Positions 36,601 through 51,600 of a stretch of 64,000 bases of DNA are shown in pieces (within the stretch, counting starts at the first letter, position 1; each line of letters begins with the position of its first letter). The position numbers and the translations under genes were made by a program. The stretch is from Opisthocomus hoazin (lineage: Eukaryota; Chordata; Aves; Opisthocomiformes; Opisthocomidae): NCBI RefSeq assembly GCF_030867145.1, contig NC_134414.1, positions 22,996,810-23,060,809 of the forward strand. The letters run 5' to 3'. The notes below the pieces were generated by a model, which did no database searches, was not told where the DNA came from, and saw nothing but the letters and a program-made list of their open reading frames with translations.

Positions 36601-39600
36601 TGCTTAGGGACATGGTTTAGTGGTGGACTTGGCAGTGTTACTAGGTTTATGTTTGGACTTAATGATCTGGAGGGTTTTTCCCAACCTATATGATTCTGTG
36701 GTGTTCTGTATGTGGTTTGGACTGCTTCTTCTGAATCAGTTTTAGTCTGTTGCCCTCGGCTAAGTGCCTGCACTGTATGGGAAGCCGTAGGTGCATAAAA
36801 GAGAAACTTCCGTTCAAGACATTAATTTAGAACATACTGTCCCTGGTAAGCATTGGAGTACATTTGATAGAATGGTTTGGGTTGGAAGGGACCTTTGAAG
36901 ATCACATAGTCCAACCCCTGTGCCGTGGGCAGGGATATCTTTCACTGGATCACGTTGCTCAAAAGCCCCATCCAACCTGACTGGGAACACTTCCAGGGAG
37001 GGGGCAACCACAATTTCTCTGGGCAACCTGTGCCAGTGTCTTGCCACCTTCATTGTAAAAAAAACCACTTACTCGTCATGTCCAATCTAAATCTACTCTC
37101 TTTCAGTTCAAAACCGTTGCTCCTTGTCCTATCCCTACAGGCACTGATAAAGAGTCTCTCTATTTCTTATAAACCCCCTTTATAAATTGAAAGGCTGCTA
37201 TAATGTCTCCCCAGAACCTTCTCTTTTCCAGGCTGAACAGCCCCAACTCTCTCAGCCTTTCCGCATAGCAGAGGTGCTTCAGCCCTCGTTTCATTTTTGT
37301 GGCCCTCCTCTGCATGCACTCCAACAGATCCATGCCTTTCGTGTGCTGAGGGCTCCACAGCTGGATGCTGTACTCCAGGTGGGGTCTTACCAGAGCAGAG
37401 CAGAGGGGCAGAATCCCCTCCCTCAATCTGCTGGCCACACTACTTTTGATGCATCCCAGGATATGGTTGGCCTGTGGGCTGCAAGCACACGTTGCTGGCT
37501 CGTGTCCAATTTTTAATCTGCCAGTATCCCCAAGTCCTTCTCCTTAGGGCTTCTCTCAATCCCTTCATCCTTCAGCTTGTATTGGTATTAAGGATTGTTG
37601 TGACCCAGGTGAAAGACCTTGCACTTGGCCTTGTTGAACTTCATGAGGTTTATGTGGGTCTGTTCATCAAGCCTATTACGGTCCCTCTGGATGGTATCCC
37701 TTTCCTCTAGCTTATTGGCTGCACCAGTCAGCTTGGTGTTATCCGTAAACTTGATGAAGGTGGACTTCATCAATGACACAGAGCATTAAGATATTAAATA
37801 GTATCAGTCCCTGTATGGACCCTTAAGGGACACAGCTCGTTACTCGTTTCCACTTGGACATTGAGCCATTAACTATAATTCTTTGGACACAGCCATCCAG
37901 CCAATTCCTTATCCATCAAATGGATATGTCTTCAATTTAGCAGCAAGAATGTTGTAGGGGACCGTGCAAAGGTCTTGAAGAAGTCCATGCAGATGAGTTT
38001 CAGGTGGTTTTGGGTCGAAACTTAGGTTTTGTTTCTCTAAATATAACCTAGTCTTTGTGCATAGAAACTGCTCCACAAGCAGAACCAACACATGGGAAGT
38101 TGAGGATGCAGTTCAGAATTGCCCTGGTCAGATTCGGGTGATTAATGCAGGTGTAACTTAATAAATTTCAAGAGCTGCGTATCTCTGTAAAACTTTATGA
38201 CTGTCTTTCTGCCCGCTTCTGCTCCAAGCTGTGCTGATATATTTTTTCAGTTTGATTTTTTTTTTTTAAAGGCATCCTTTCATTGAGTTGTTTTTCAAGA
38301 TGGCTCCACAAATAGATGTATTGGTGCAAATGAGAGTAAGGAATAATTTTGTAGCAGTTTAGAGCAGGAACAAGTGAGCAAGAATGGGAACACCCTGAAT
38401 GGCCCTTATAGTAAAAAGAAATTGAACATGAAACTGTACAGTCTCATAAACTTGGCCATTAAAGAATTGCAGACAGGAACATGAAGGATGAAAACGTAAG
38501 GGTAGTGAGGCATGGAAACTCATCAGGAACCAGCTAAGGAAGTGTGATACACCTTCTCAGTTCAAGGACATGAAAAACAGGTTTTACAGATCCTTTATAG
38601 CAAATATGAAGTGGAGGAGGTAACACGGTTAAAAAGTGAGATGTGAAGATAAGTCACAATATAAAAATTAATGTCTATGAAAGTGTGATGTGGAAAAAGT
38701 GAAAGCAAAAAAAGAAAGGCAATAAAATCTTTAGATGTTCACGTGGCATGTTTGTGAAAGGAGAAATGCAACAAAATGTCAATTAAGGGAGGCTGTCAGA
38801 AGCCATAAGATACTGAGGAAATATTGAAATAGTCTTACTGAGGTACTAGGAAGTCATGGTAGAAGTTTCAAACCCAAGTGAGCCTAGCAAACTCAAGTTT
38901 TCATGAGTGGCATTTGAGTGCTACTGGAATTACAAGCACATCTAACTTTACTGCACATGCTGTGTATTCCTGGTAAGAGATACAGTGTGCTCCCACTTGA
39001 AAACTGTGAGAAAAGAAGAGAATCTCTAAGTACTTCGAGGTGTTAGGGTGCAACCAGGCTATGTCTGAGGTAGTAGACATAAGAGTATAGAAAAGTTTGA
39101 AGAGGGCACTCAAGTGAATTTTAACTTTAAACGCTTCTTGGTTTGTCAGTATGGATACACATACCTCCAAAAGTAAACTTATTTAATGGTTTGAAGAGGA
39201 CTGTTTTTCTGCTTCTTTTCTCTCTTCCCCTCACCTCTTTGTTCCAGCTCTTCTGTTCACGCTCAAGCATTACAGTAGGTAAATCATCAATTTGTCTTAC
39301 ATGTCTGAGAAGCAGGACATCGTTGACAGCTACAAAGTCACAGTGGAAAATGATCTTCTACTTACTAAGGAATGTATATTGTTTGTTGCTGTAGCAGGGG
39401 CTCTTGGAACTTTGTCCCTGAAATTAATTTTGTAACTATACAGCAGAATACGTTAATAAAACTCTCTTGGGGAAAGAGAAGACTTTAGAAAATAGTGTGA
39501 GGAAAGAGTGCCTTCAACTTAATGAATTATTATGCACCAAGACCCAAAACGTTCCGATTCAGTGATTCTAAGGTAATGTCCCTTAAGCATAAGGTATGGG

Positions 39601-42600
39601 CAGTTGCTGAAGTCTGTAAGGTTAAGGTTTTTGTTATCTGAAGTTACAGAATTTAAGGTAATTTTTCTTATATTTGGTTGTTAATACTAGTGGTAATAAC
39701 ACTCCAGGAATACACTGAGTTACTGCAGTAGGACATTCAGGGCTTTAGTATTATTATTTAGTTACAGTAAATGCTGTGTATACTCTTTACTTAAAAGTAA
39801 TAGCACAAGTGCAACCCAGTACAGTAATATCTGTGCAGGTGTTTACTATTCAGCAACTAACAGTGAAGTGCTGTTGTAGATGCTGGGAACAGAAAGCTTG
39901 AAAGATAAGTCCCAAGTGCTGTGACAGTATTTGGGATATCCGACACATACTGTTGAAACTGTGTGTAAGTGGTTTTTATAATGGAAATAAGTTCCTATTC
40001 AGGTTTTGATTCGTGGTTAAGTAATGTATAATTCTTATCATTATTCAGAAGCTCAGCAGTCCTAAATTATGGTGATAATTACTTAAAACGAAAGCTTAAA
40101 CTTGAGAGAAAAGCCTAGAAGTTACATTTTATGTCGCCACCCCACCCCCCTGCATGTTCTGGTCCAAACCAAGATACTGAGTATGTAATTGAACAGAAGC
40201 ATGTAATCTTGCTAGCTGTATATCTGTTGGGGAAAAAAAGTTTTACTTAAGTTCTTGTATGCAAGTTACTCTGTAGCATGTTATGCTGCAAAAGATTGGG
40301 CAAAAATGACTTCATTCCATAGTGGTCTATTTTCCAGAAATGCAGATGAAAGACTAGTGGAGTCTGGAACACAGTGACATGGATTTGTGTACTGTCAGAA
40401 CTTAATGAAATACTGTTTTCTAGGTTTGTTGATTTCTACTGAGGAAGACTTGGAACTATCGTGACTTTGCCAGTTTGCACATTGAGTGGTATTCATTACA
40501 TTGAAAAGGTTATTGAGAAGAAGAACAACAACAACTCTTGGAGGAATCAGTGGCATAGATACGGATCCCAAATGTGGAGCCACTGTGCTTCACTCTAACT
40601 GCAGTATAGTTCTCTGGCTGCAGGCTGGAGTAGGAAACTAATATGGGGAACCCCAATTCTAGGGTTTATCACTGAGGCCGGACACGTGATGCTTGTTAAA
40701 GCTTTGGAACAAAGTTAACTAATGAAAATCTAACATTTCACATTTTTGAAGATTTGCGGAGTTTATATCTCAAACCCTAGCGTAGAAATCCCATGTTCTC
40801 TGTTGATCTTTTTTTTTTTTAATTGCAGTTGGTAACTGCCATTTTATTTGTCTGAAGATAAAATTGCCAGTTTGCAAACCCAGTGCAAGTGAATTGAGGT
40901 CTGCAAAACTTGTCGCTAGATGTAGGATGGGACCATCCTGAAATTTGTTCGTGTTCTGAAGCTTTGTAACAATGGAGAGTGGTACCATCAAACAGCATTT
41001 TACCTTAAACCTGAATTTCTAAAATGTCATCTTTCTTCTGTTAATTGTCAGTTTCAACAGAAAAAATGATTTTGTGATCATATCTGTGGATATTATTCTA
41101 TATATATGTGCATGTCTGTTCACTTTTATGTATGTTTGATTTTTTTTTTTTTTTTTTTTTGTCTTGAAGATTCTTGGATATCCCAGTCAGCTTCCTTCCC
41201 TAGGAATCAGAAGCAACCAGGTGTGGATTCCTTGTCACCTGTAGCATCACTTCCTAAACAGATTTTCCAGCCTTCTGCACAGCAGCAGCCTTCTAAACAG
41301 GTTAAAGTCACATGTGCAAACTGCAAAAAGCCTTTACAAAAGGGACAGACTGCATATCAGCGAAAAGGATCAGCTCACCTTTTTTGTTCTACTACCTGCC
41401 TCTCATCATTCTCACACAAACCCACTCCAAAGAAACTTTGTGTTATGTGCAGAAAGTAAGGGATTTTTTAATTTTGTTTCATATTAGCAGCTAAATCCAG
41501 TAATACTTGAGATTCTCGTGCATGTATGAGAATTGCTCCATTAATGATATACAAACTGACTATATAAGTGCTTTATGTAGTGTCACTTTAGTGTTGTTTG
41601 GAAATGTTGAATTCAGTATGTCTGCTGTAACAAAAAGACTATCAGGTTTTGAATTCAGAGTATGGCAGATTGTTTCTATGAAAGTCAATACACTAAAAAT
41701 TGATGATTTTTTAAAGACAGGGTTTCTAGTTTATAATGTATCCTGTGACAAGATATGTTCTTTATGTCTAAAATCCTTTATGAAAAAAAGTGGACCTTGT
41801 GTTGTGTAGAAAGCATTCATTTTGACAGATGAAAATATAGAGGCTTTAAAAGGAGGAGAAACTGATACTTGCAAGAAACTGGAAGAAATCTGGGAGCTCT
41901 TCCAGTGTTGGCAGTGTGGGCAGAGGAGAAGCCTTAGGCTTTCCCCATAGTTAGGGGCAACTATTGCGACTTTTGAAGCTGTAGACAGCTTTAAGTAGGC
42001 AGTACAGAGGGAGCGACAAGCATACCTAGAAGTGGCTTAGTCTAAATTATTGGTTAGGTTTGACTTAACAATTTTTTGTTATTTTGCAGACTTAAAATTG
42101 CCAAAGAGAAGTCTTTCATAATTTTACTGCTGTAGTGTTAGGTGTACAAAACAGCTGTACTATCTTTTTATTTCTGTGTGCTGATTACGGAGAGATTTGC
42201 ACTTTCTTGTATTTTTTTCAGTGAAGTCTCAATCCAGTACACCCTGCAGTGACACTGGTTAGATGATGAATTCTTACTGAACTAAAGAAGGCTTTCGGTA
42301 AAGACTGCCTTTGTTAATGTATGTTTTGGAGAGGATGGTCTTGCTCAATCACACATCTAAAGTAGTGAAAAAGTTTCAGTTCAGTATACAGTGTGGTGGA
42401 TTAATGGCTTGTATTCAGACGTAAGTTAGTGATCTGAGTAGTGCGATCTATTGTTTTCTTTTTTTTTCTGCAGACTCAAACTGTAGAAAGTATTGCTATC
42501 CTGTGTATTCATATCTTGGTACACTGAATATCTAGCAGATTTGACATATTTTGCCTTCTTTTTAAATAGTGTAGAAGCTCAAATTCTCTCAACCCTTACC

Positions 42601-45600
42601 TCTGCAGAGCTGGTTAAAAGCACTCTGTACTGTTTCTGTTGGCTTACAAGGTTTTTTTTAGAAGTAGTCTGGTGACTACCAGATTCAGCTCTTTTTTATT
42701 TCTGACTGAAATCTTGAAAACTCATGTCTAAATCTGTGCTCTCTTGCAACTTCGGAGATGCTTATATGTGTATTGTGAGAGGCTACACACAAAACTAAAT
42801 GTAAAGGCTTTCTTTTTGAATGAGGAAAATACCTTATTCCTAGCTTTTGTGGTTACTTAAAATACTTTTTTTAGTGTATTTGATTTCTAGAGAACCTCTG
42901 TGAAGTCACCTTTGACAATTTTTGAGGTGATGTTGGTCTTCGCTCTTCCACTAGTATGCAGTTGTTTACTTAATTGTAGTTAAATAGAAGGCGGTATATG
43001 TGTGAAATTGTTACTCCGTAGAATGGCTTTGTTGTGAAGCCCATTCTTATCCAGCCTTTTTTTTTGCTTTATTGCCAAATTTTTGCTACCTAGTGGTAGC
43101 AAACCAGGTACTCTCTGCTTCTGTGTTCTTTTCCTACGAAAGCACATGTAATACTGTTAGATTCCAGTTCAGTGAAAGGATAAGGGAACTCTAGTAAAAT
43201 CCAGGAAGTCTTGAATGTAGGTTGGATAGATGATGATAGTTGATATATCATAGGTCAGACTTTCAGAGGTAATGTTCAGATTTATCTTTAAATATGTAGA
43301 TTATTTTAAGTGGAAAAAGTGAAGCCTACAACAGCTTTTTAAAAAAAAGTGTATAACTCCATCTGAAAAGTCAGAATTCTTAAGTATTTTATCGTAAACC
43401 AGTTTTCTAGCACTCTTCTGAACCTTTGTAACTATATAAATAGTGTAGGAATTATTATAAGACAAGAGGTATAGGAAATAGCTGGTGTTCTTCCTAGTGT
43501 TTATAATTTTTATTTGCTTGTGTTACTCTTTTTTACTTGGCATTTGTCTCCTTTAATACAAGTTGGTATGTGCTTTGATACATGTTAATAGTGTTTATAA
43601 GCGCTAGTGGAATCCAGCCAGAAACTGTAAACTCTTCAGGGTTGGAGCTCTGGCTTTGTTTTGCAGAACAGAAGTGATAACACTCCCCAACACAAATCCT
43701 TACTAGGTTAAAGCAAAATCTTCTGACTTGCCTTTGATGGAAGAAGGCAGGCTTGCAAGTGTTAATATTCAGGAGCGGTACAAGTTTATTTTCAATAGAA
43801 TCTATTTAAGGAAGCGTACAGAATTTTTGCAATGTTTTCCACTTATTTTAGTGCTCCTAGGTGTGAGTGTCTGGGGCGTGTCTTTTCCGTCTGGTGATCC
43901 ATTGTGATGTCAATAGAGATCCAGACATGCCCAGTCAATTCTTTATTTATTCTGCCCAATTGCATTTTGTGTATGTGAATAATAGGGTTTTTTTACTTAG
44001 AAGGCAAAGGGGTGGCCTCTATTTTTTATCCTTACTGCTTCTAATTTATGGTATGTGACAGTTTGGCATTAAGAGCGAAACTACTGGAGAAATGAGCTTA
44101 GTAGTTGAAGAGACCTGATTATGAAGGTGTGCTGACAAGCATGGTGTTAGTGACTTTGCTAAGTTTGCAGCATGTGCAGCATACAATTGAAGATCAAGGA
44201 AGTCTAGAATTAACTTCAGTGAAAAACAGAGTAAGTCAGTTTGGTTAGAAGGAGCTTTGTTCTATTTGAAATTAATTTTATTGATGATTGCTTGCCTGGT
44301 TTAATGCATTAAATTGGTGCGGTTTCATAGGCAAATGCATGAACTGTTCAGGTGCTTTGGAACTTTAAAGTAATGGTGGAATTAATTTTTTATAATTTTA
44401 AGTGATAAAACTTACAGGCAAGTTTGTGGTAGAGTTTTAAGCGTTTTGGTTGTATTTATGAGAAAACAAGTTTCTCTCCCCCCCTCATCTTGTCCTGAGA
44501 TTACTGTAGGAAATGGTGGAGTTATATACAAACAAAGACCATTTCTTGCCTTTTACTATAAATCTACTATAAATCTGAATCAAATGAAACTCCAGTGTAG
44601 CTTTTGTGTAAAGTTGCAAAAGGACTACTAAATCTGCTGTGTTTTGTCGTAGAAGATTGAATTGCCACAACTGGTATCTAGTGGTGCCTTAATGTCCCTT
44701 AGTTCTAGAATAATGTGAAAAAAAATAACGCAAATCCAAACAAAAGATAGGTTTTTACACAGGAAGGACATGTACTTGCAGTACTGTAGTAGTTGTAAAA
44801 ATATTATTAAACTTGGTGTTTGACATGTGACTAACAACTGTACACCCACAAAACCAGTTTGAAATGTAAGCATTCAAAGAAAGAATGTATTCTAGAAGAT
44901 GTAAAGTGTTCTTGTTTAAAAATATGTATGTATTTATCCACAAGCACACTACAGGTTGTTTTTTTTTCTTTCAGAGATATAACAACAATGAAAGGTACCA
45001 TTGTTGCTCAAGTTGATTCAAGTGAGTCTTTCCAGGAGTTTTGCAGTACGTCATGTTTATCGTTCTATGAAGATAAACAGAATCCCTCGAAAGGAGTTTT
45101 GAATAAATCAAGATGCACTATCTGTGGTAAACTAACTGAGGTCTGGTTGACTGTTTTTTCTCTTACCTTTCTCAATGATGACATTATTAAGAACTTATAT
45201 TTTGAAATAAGAGAACTGAAAATAAGGAAGTTTAAAATCTGATTCAGTATTTTCATATGCCATGAGATACTAAGATATCCAGGCTTAATATTCATGAAGA
45301 GAAACTGTAGGAAGAAAGAATTCAAAGAAGTTAATATTTAATTTATTTTCAGAAACTTGAAGTGACTTTTGCTGATGTCTTGTAACTACTGTCAACAATT
45401 TTATTGGGTCTAGAATCATGTAATTATAACCTAGATCTCCCACATAGAACAGCTGCTGTTGAAAAAAGTCAGGATTGACTGCATTATTTACTATTTTTAC
45501 TGAGTGTTTTGAATGATTATGCAAATGTTTTTAGAGATTTACAGAATACATGTACTTTTAATTATCATGAATGTATTTATTTTTATGCCATCGCTTGGCC

Positions 45601-48600
45601 CACTGTAGTTCAGGCTACTTTACACAGCGTATGTATCTGGCCAGTCTGTATGCCATGTTATTACCCTGCAAATTGAGTATTTTATAAAATCTTATATATT
45701 GACCTTCTGCTCTGTTATGCAGTCATTACATCCTTCCCTGTGATCTTTGCTTCTAGGCTACAAGAGCAGATGGGTCCAAGATTTTTTCCTAGAACTTTGG
45801 AGACAACAGAAACATGAATTTCTATTTCTACATTTCATGGTCATTTCAAGCATCTCTGTTCTTAAATAGTGAGCTAGTGTAATCTGGTTTTACTTACTGT
45901 GCTTGGATGTAAGACTAAGGGCTTGTCTAGTATTTTCGGGAAACTTTGTGCTTGTGTGGTGATAGAATACCTTTTCATTTTTATTTTTTAGATTCGTCAT
46001 GAAGTTAGCTTTAAAAATATGACTCATAAGCTGTGCAGCGACCATTGCTTCAATAGATACAGGATGGCAAATGGTTTAGTAATGAATTGTTGTGAGCATT
46101 GTGGGGAGTATTTGCCCAGTAAAGGAGCTGGAAACAATATTCTTACTATTGATGGCCAGCAGAAAAGATTCTGCTGTCAGAACTGCGTTGGTGAATACAA
46201 GCAGGTAATTACTTCTTTACCTATAAATTCAAGTCATTAATATTAATACTCCTTAAATTTATCCTGTTATTCATAACATGGTTTTACTTCTCATTAAAAG
46301 TCTTAAGTAACAAAGACTTCAAAAAATGAAAGTAATGCCGCTGAGGGAAAACTAACTGGGATGGAGCTTTTACTAATGACTTTTTAAAATATTGCTGTAA
46401 TAGCAATACCTATTTGTTGTTAATGACAAATTAAACTGAAATTAAACTTCCTGTTAATAATTTCTCTTGCTTTCTACTGGGTGTATCATGAGTGTATTAA
46501 TAGCAACCCTGACACACAGGCTTACTGATCCTTAAGTGGTGGTGTTTTTGAGATAGAAAAACTTGCTTGTATGCAATTAAAACATTCAAAAATGTGCATA
46601 GCATACAGATTGGACATTGCTGTGAGAATGCTCTAACTGATTACACATTGGCTGTGTACCTGTACTATGTCTCATCTCCTTCACTGTACAGCATAGGATT
46701 TGAAAATTTATTGTTACTTTCATCCTTCCATGTGTCAAATTTTGTGCTTTCATTTCTTTATTTTTTTTTTAATTTATTTTTAAAACTGTTAAGCTAGTAG
46801 TGATTGTTGTGGTTAAAAATAATTCCTAATCAAGAAATCTGGTGCTGATGTGTTTTACATATTACAGAGCCAGCTTAGCTCTGAACCATTGCTAATGCTG
46901 GCTGGAAAGTTTAAATGTTAATCACAGTATTTACGGAGTAATAAGATAGCTCTGAAATATTAAATATTGGGAGGGAGGATATGCTATTTGGGGATTATTT
47001 TTTTTTTCCTTTGTGTGTTTTTGCTTGGTACATTTTGCTGTGAGCTTGTAGGGGTAGTGTTACGAAATACAAAAGTACTGTTTTACTAGCAAGAAATTTC
47101 TTTATCTGGTTTCGAAGTTCACACTTGAATATGTGAGTGGCCCCACTGCTGCACATTGCTTTGGGTTCTTTCTTCATCTCTTTCCATTTTTAAGAAACCA
47201 ATGATCCAAGAGAAAGGGGAGTACAGTACAATGCGGAATGTTTTTAAGTTCTTTAATGTTGGATCGTATATGTTTATATTATCTCTTTGGACATTCAATT
47301 TTGATGCTTTTGGGGATGGCTATTCTTGTGTGTGTGCAAACAGCAAATCTGGAAACGTGCATATGTAAACAGCGTTACTGAAAACATAACATAAGCATTA
47401 TTCTTTTGTCACAGCTATACCAAAAGGGACAGGATAGGTTTCCAAGATACTAAAAACATAGGCATGCCCAGAAGCCATGGAAAGACTTGAAGAAACGTTG
47501 AATACTGTCTCTCGAAGAAACAGAAAGGCATGAGATTAACTTTGAACTTGAGACATTCCCACACAACCAGTATAACATGCACTGCACATGGAATTATGAA
47601 ATGAACATGGAATTTTGAGAGGTCGAATGATAAATCTGTACTTAACTCTCATTACAGACTGTACTCTGTTTGTTCAGATATTGATGTATTTTGTGTTTGG
47701 GTACGTATTTGAGAATGAGAAGGATATGGGTAGTAAGTTGTATGTTCTGGTTTGATTTGGGGAGGAGGAGCAGTTTGCAGTACCAGGAATCTTCACAAGT
47801 AATGTCAGGTATTGTGCATTATTGTGAGGATCCTTAAGAGAACCTTTAAAACTGAGACACGTTATTTTGGTGCACTCAGTTCTGACAGCAGATTTTATTC
47901 AAGCAAGTACTTAATTCTTTTGTGGAAATATTTAGTACTGTGGAACTGTAATAGGCTGTGAGAAGCTTAATTTGAGTGCTCATGTGCATCTAGTTTGGAG
48001 TGGTGGTCAAGTGTAATTCTTAACTCGTAGGTTTCAAATGTTACTAGAGTGTCGGGGTTTGGGTGTATTTTTGATACTAAGAGAAACTATAAAATGAGTT
48101 TTTTAGTGTATGTTGTAGGTGTCAAGTTAGTCAGGACACAATGAGAATATTTAGTTGTCTTGCAGGTTTTATTTAGATTTGAACTTCCTTTTGCAGTAAG
48201 GTTTTTTGAACTGAATGTTTTCAAGGAAATCTGTTTTTTAAAAAAGGAACTTAGACTTTGGGAAATGTTGCCTACAGTCATTGGACCACAGTTGCTAAAT
48301 TGTAGGTTGCTTTGTTCAGTTGTAACAATGTTTTCTTGGAAATTTTTTGTTAGATGTTGCTTTTAAAGGAGAACCGGTGAAGGAGAGAATATGGGAGAGC
48401 CGCTATTACGTACTGGAATAAACTTAATGGAATCAATAATACAGGAAAAGTTTGATGTATCATTTGGTTACAGCATTGTGTTGTACAACTGATTACTGTG
48501 TGTCACAAAACAGTTTTAGCAAATGTTTTGTTACAGTTGTAAAATAGATAGGTCTTACTGGTATGAGCTTTGTATTAAGCAGTTTATATTGTAAATGTCA

Positions 48601-51600
48601 TACACCTATCCATATGCTATACATTTGTAGTAGCAATAAATGAAAGATGATTCTTATTACTTGTACCTATCTATATACTTTATCCCTATTTTTTAAAATA
48701 AATATTACACTGACTTGAACAATTAGTTTTCAGTAACTTATCATGGACATTTTTTCTTCCTGGAATGAAAAAATTCTGGGTAATAAAAATTACTGTGGCT
48801 CTTCCAATGGCCACTGAGTGCAGATACTCCATCGGCTACAAAGGTTTTCTTTCCTCTGCTTTAGACTACTGGTGGGAGTAAGAAACAGTGTTATTCCTGG
48901 GGTGGGGAGTAGGTTTTATTTCTGAAGTAAGTCACTTTTCAAGGTGATGGATGAACTTAGCTTTCTACGTACCAGTTTCAGAACCTGCTTTAAAACTGAA
49001 GCACAGATAATCTTGAATATTACATTCTGTGTTTTACTTTCCTGAGAGGTGATGGTAGTTCTTTCTTAACTAAAACTGAATTAATTACAGAACTTATATT
49101 TCTTTCATATTAAAAAAGCTATGAAAAAATAATAGATTAATAAATTGTATAAGAATTAAAAAAAAAACAGGCATAGCCTAACTAATGCTCACTGTGGTTA
49201 TATGCAGGAAGATGTTAATTTCTGGTGGCACAACAGCCATTCAGAAAGACAGCTAAGTGCAAGTCAAGCTTTTGTAAAAAAGGGAGAACAGCTATAAAAT
49301 CCTCCAAAATTGAAACCACTGTGACAATTTAGATAAAATGTCAAAACAAAACCCTTACTGGAAGTGGGGTTTGTTTTTTTTTTTTTTTTTTTTTAAACTG
49401 AAGAAGACTACTACAACTAGATAGTTCAAACTCTTCACATGTAGAGGGGCAGGAGGGACTTAAAGAATGACTGCTCCAGCCACACCACCCAGGTCACAGA
49501 AGGTAAAAGCAGGGACTGGGAGAATGTAGAAGATCAGGTCTGAGACCATCTAAGGAACCTGAAGGTACACAAGTCCATGGGACCTGATGAGGTGCATCCA
49601 CAGGTCCTGAGGGAACTGGTGAAGTTGTGAAGCCATTATCCATCATATTTGAGAAGTTGTGGCAGTCCAGTGAAGGTGCCAGTGATTGGAAAAGGGGAAA
49701 CATAACCCCCATTTTTGAAAAGGGGGAAAAGGAAGACCTAGGGAACTACAGGCCAGTCAGTCTCACCTCTGCACCTGCCAAAATCATGGAGCAGATCTTC
49801 CCGGAAACTAAGGCAAGTGGATGATAAGGAGGTGATTGGTGACAGCCAATGTGGCTTCACTAAGGGCAGATCGTGTCTGACAAATTTGGTAGCCTTGTAT
49901 GATGGGGTTACAGCGTTAGTGGATGAGGGAAGAGCAACTGCCATTGTCTACCTGGACTTGTGCAAAGCATTTGACACTGTCCTGCATGACATCCTTGTCT
50001 CAAAATTGGAGAGGCATGGATTTGATGGCTGGAGCACTCGGTGGGTAAGGAACTGGCTGGATGGTCGCACTCAAAGAGTTGCGGTCAACATCTCAGTGTC
50101 CAAGTGGAGACCAGTGATGAGTGGCATTCCTCGGGGGTCGGTATTGCGACCGGTGCTGTGTAACATTTTTGTTGGCAACATGGACAGTGGAATTGAGTGG
50201 ACCCTCAGCAAGTTTGATGATGACACTAAGATGTGTGGTGCAATCGACACACTGGAGGGAAGGGATGCCACCCAGAGGTACCTTGACAGGCTTGAGAGGT
50301 GGATGTGTGAGAACCTCATGAAGTTCAACAAGGCCAAGCATAACATCCTGCACCTGGGTTGGGGCAATCCCAAGCACAAATACAGGCTGGGTGGAGAGTG
50401 AGTTGAGAGCAGCCCTGCCAAGAATTACTTGGGGGAGCTGGTTGCTGAGAAGCGCAGCATGACCTGGCAGTGTGCACTCGCAGCCCAGAAGGCCAGCTGC
50501 ACCCTGGGCTGCATCAAAAGCAGCGTGGCCAGTAGGTTGAGGGAGGGGATTCTGCCGCTCTACTCCGCTCTGGTGAGACCCCATCTGGAGTCCTGCATCC
50601 AGCTCTAGGGCCCCCAGCACAGGAAAAACATGGACTTGTTGGAGCGGGGCCAGAGGAGACCACAAAAATGATCCAAGGGCTGGAACACCTCTGCTATGAG
50701 GAAAGGCTGAGAGTTAGAGCTGTTGAGACTGGAGAAGAGAAGGCTGCAGGGAGACTTTGTTGTGGCCTTCCAGTACCCGAAGGGGGCCTGTAAGAAAGCT
50801 GGAGAGGGACTTTTTAGCAAGGCCTGTTGTGATAGGACAAGGGGTAATGGCTTTAAACTCAGAGGGTAGATTTAGATTAGATACAAGAAAATTCTTTACT
50901 GTGAGGGTGGTGAGGCACTGGCACAGGTTGCCCAGAGAAGTTGGATGCCCCTGTCCATGGAACTGTTCCAAGGCCGGGTTGCATGGGGCTTTGAGCAACC
51001 TGGTCTAGTGGAAGGTGTCCCTGCCCATGGCAGGGGGGTTGGAATTAGATGATCTATAAGGCCCTGCCAAACCAAACCATTCTGTGATTTTATGATGCCA
51101 AACAAAATGACTAAAACAAAAAACAACGCAAGAAGAGAATGAGATCATATCTGACAAGGAGGTGGCTAAATTCCCTATGCAATTGTGCAAATGCTGAAAT
51201 ATTTCTTCAAGTATATAATTAAAATGGGAACTTAATTTTTAATATTACTGTAGTGATTAATTTTAAAATTAGTATGTATACAACAAAGTGAAACAGACCC
51301 CAAATGTGCCTACCTTGAAGACATGTTAATCAGAAGCACATACATATGTTGTTTCAGTGTTTCTGTTTCTGATACTATGGCATATTTTCTGTCTCTACAA
51401 ATCAGTCCACTTCCTTTTCAGGGCAGTTGCAATGTTGTTTGTGTCCTGGTTTGCTGGATGTGGGTACAGGCATGACAGCCTTCTTCTAGGGAACAAGTGA
51501 ATTGTGTGACTTGGCTTGTGCAGCCAACTATACCTTTTGATTTTCAGCTGTTCGACTAAGATGAAGCTGAGTCTATGTCTACTTTTAAAAATACAGTATT

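Larger units (their letters stand above)
30681..41169 (+). other. ZMYM2: ZMYM2 intron after the start-codon exon
   Basis: This 10.5-kb intron carries three CR1 elements between 32.8 and 38.0 kb, listed separately. Sequence from 30.7 to 32.8 and from 38.1 to 41.1 kb is AT-rich with no feature I can assign. A T21 run at 41140-41160 forms the polypyrimidine tract of the next acceptor. Confidence 0.75.
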
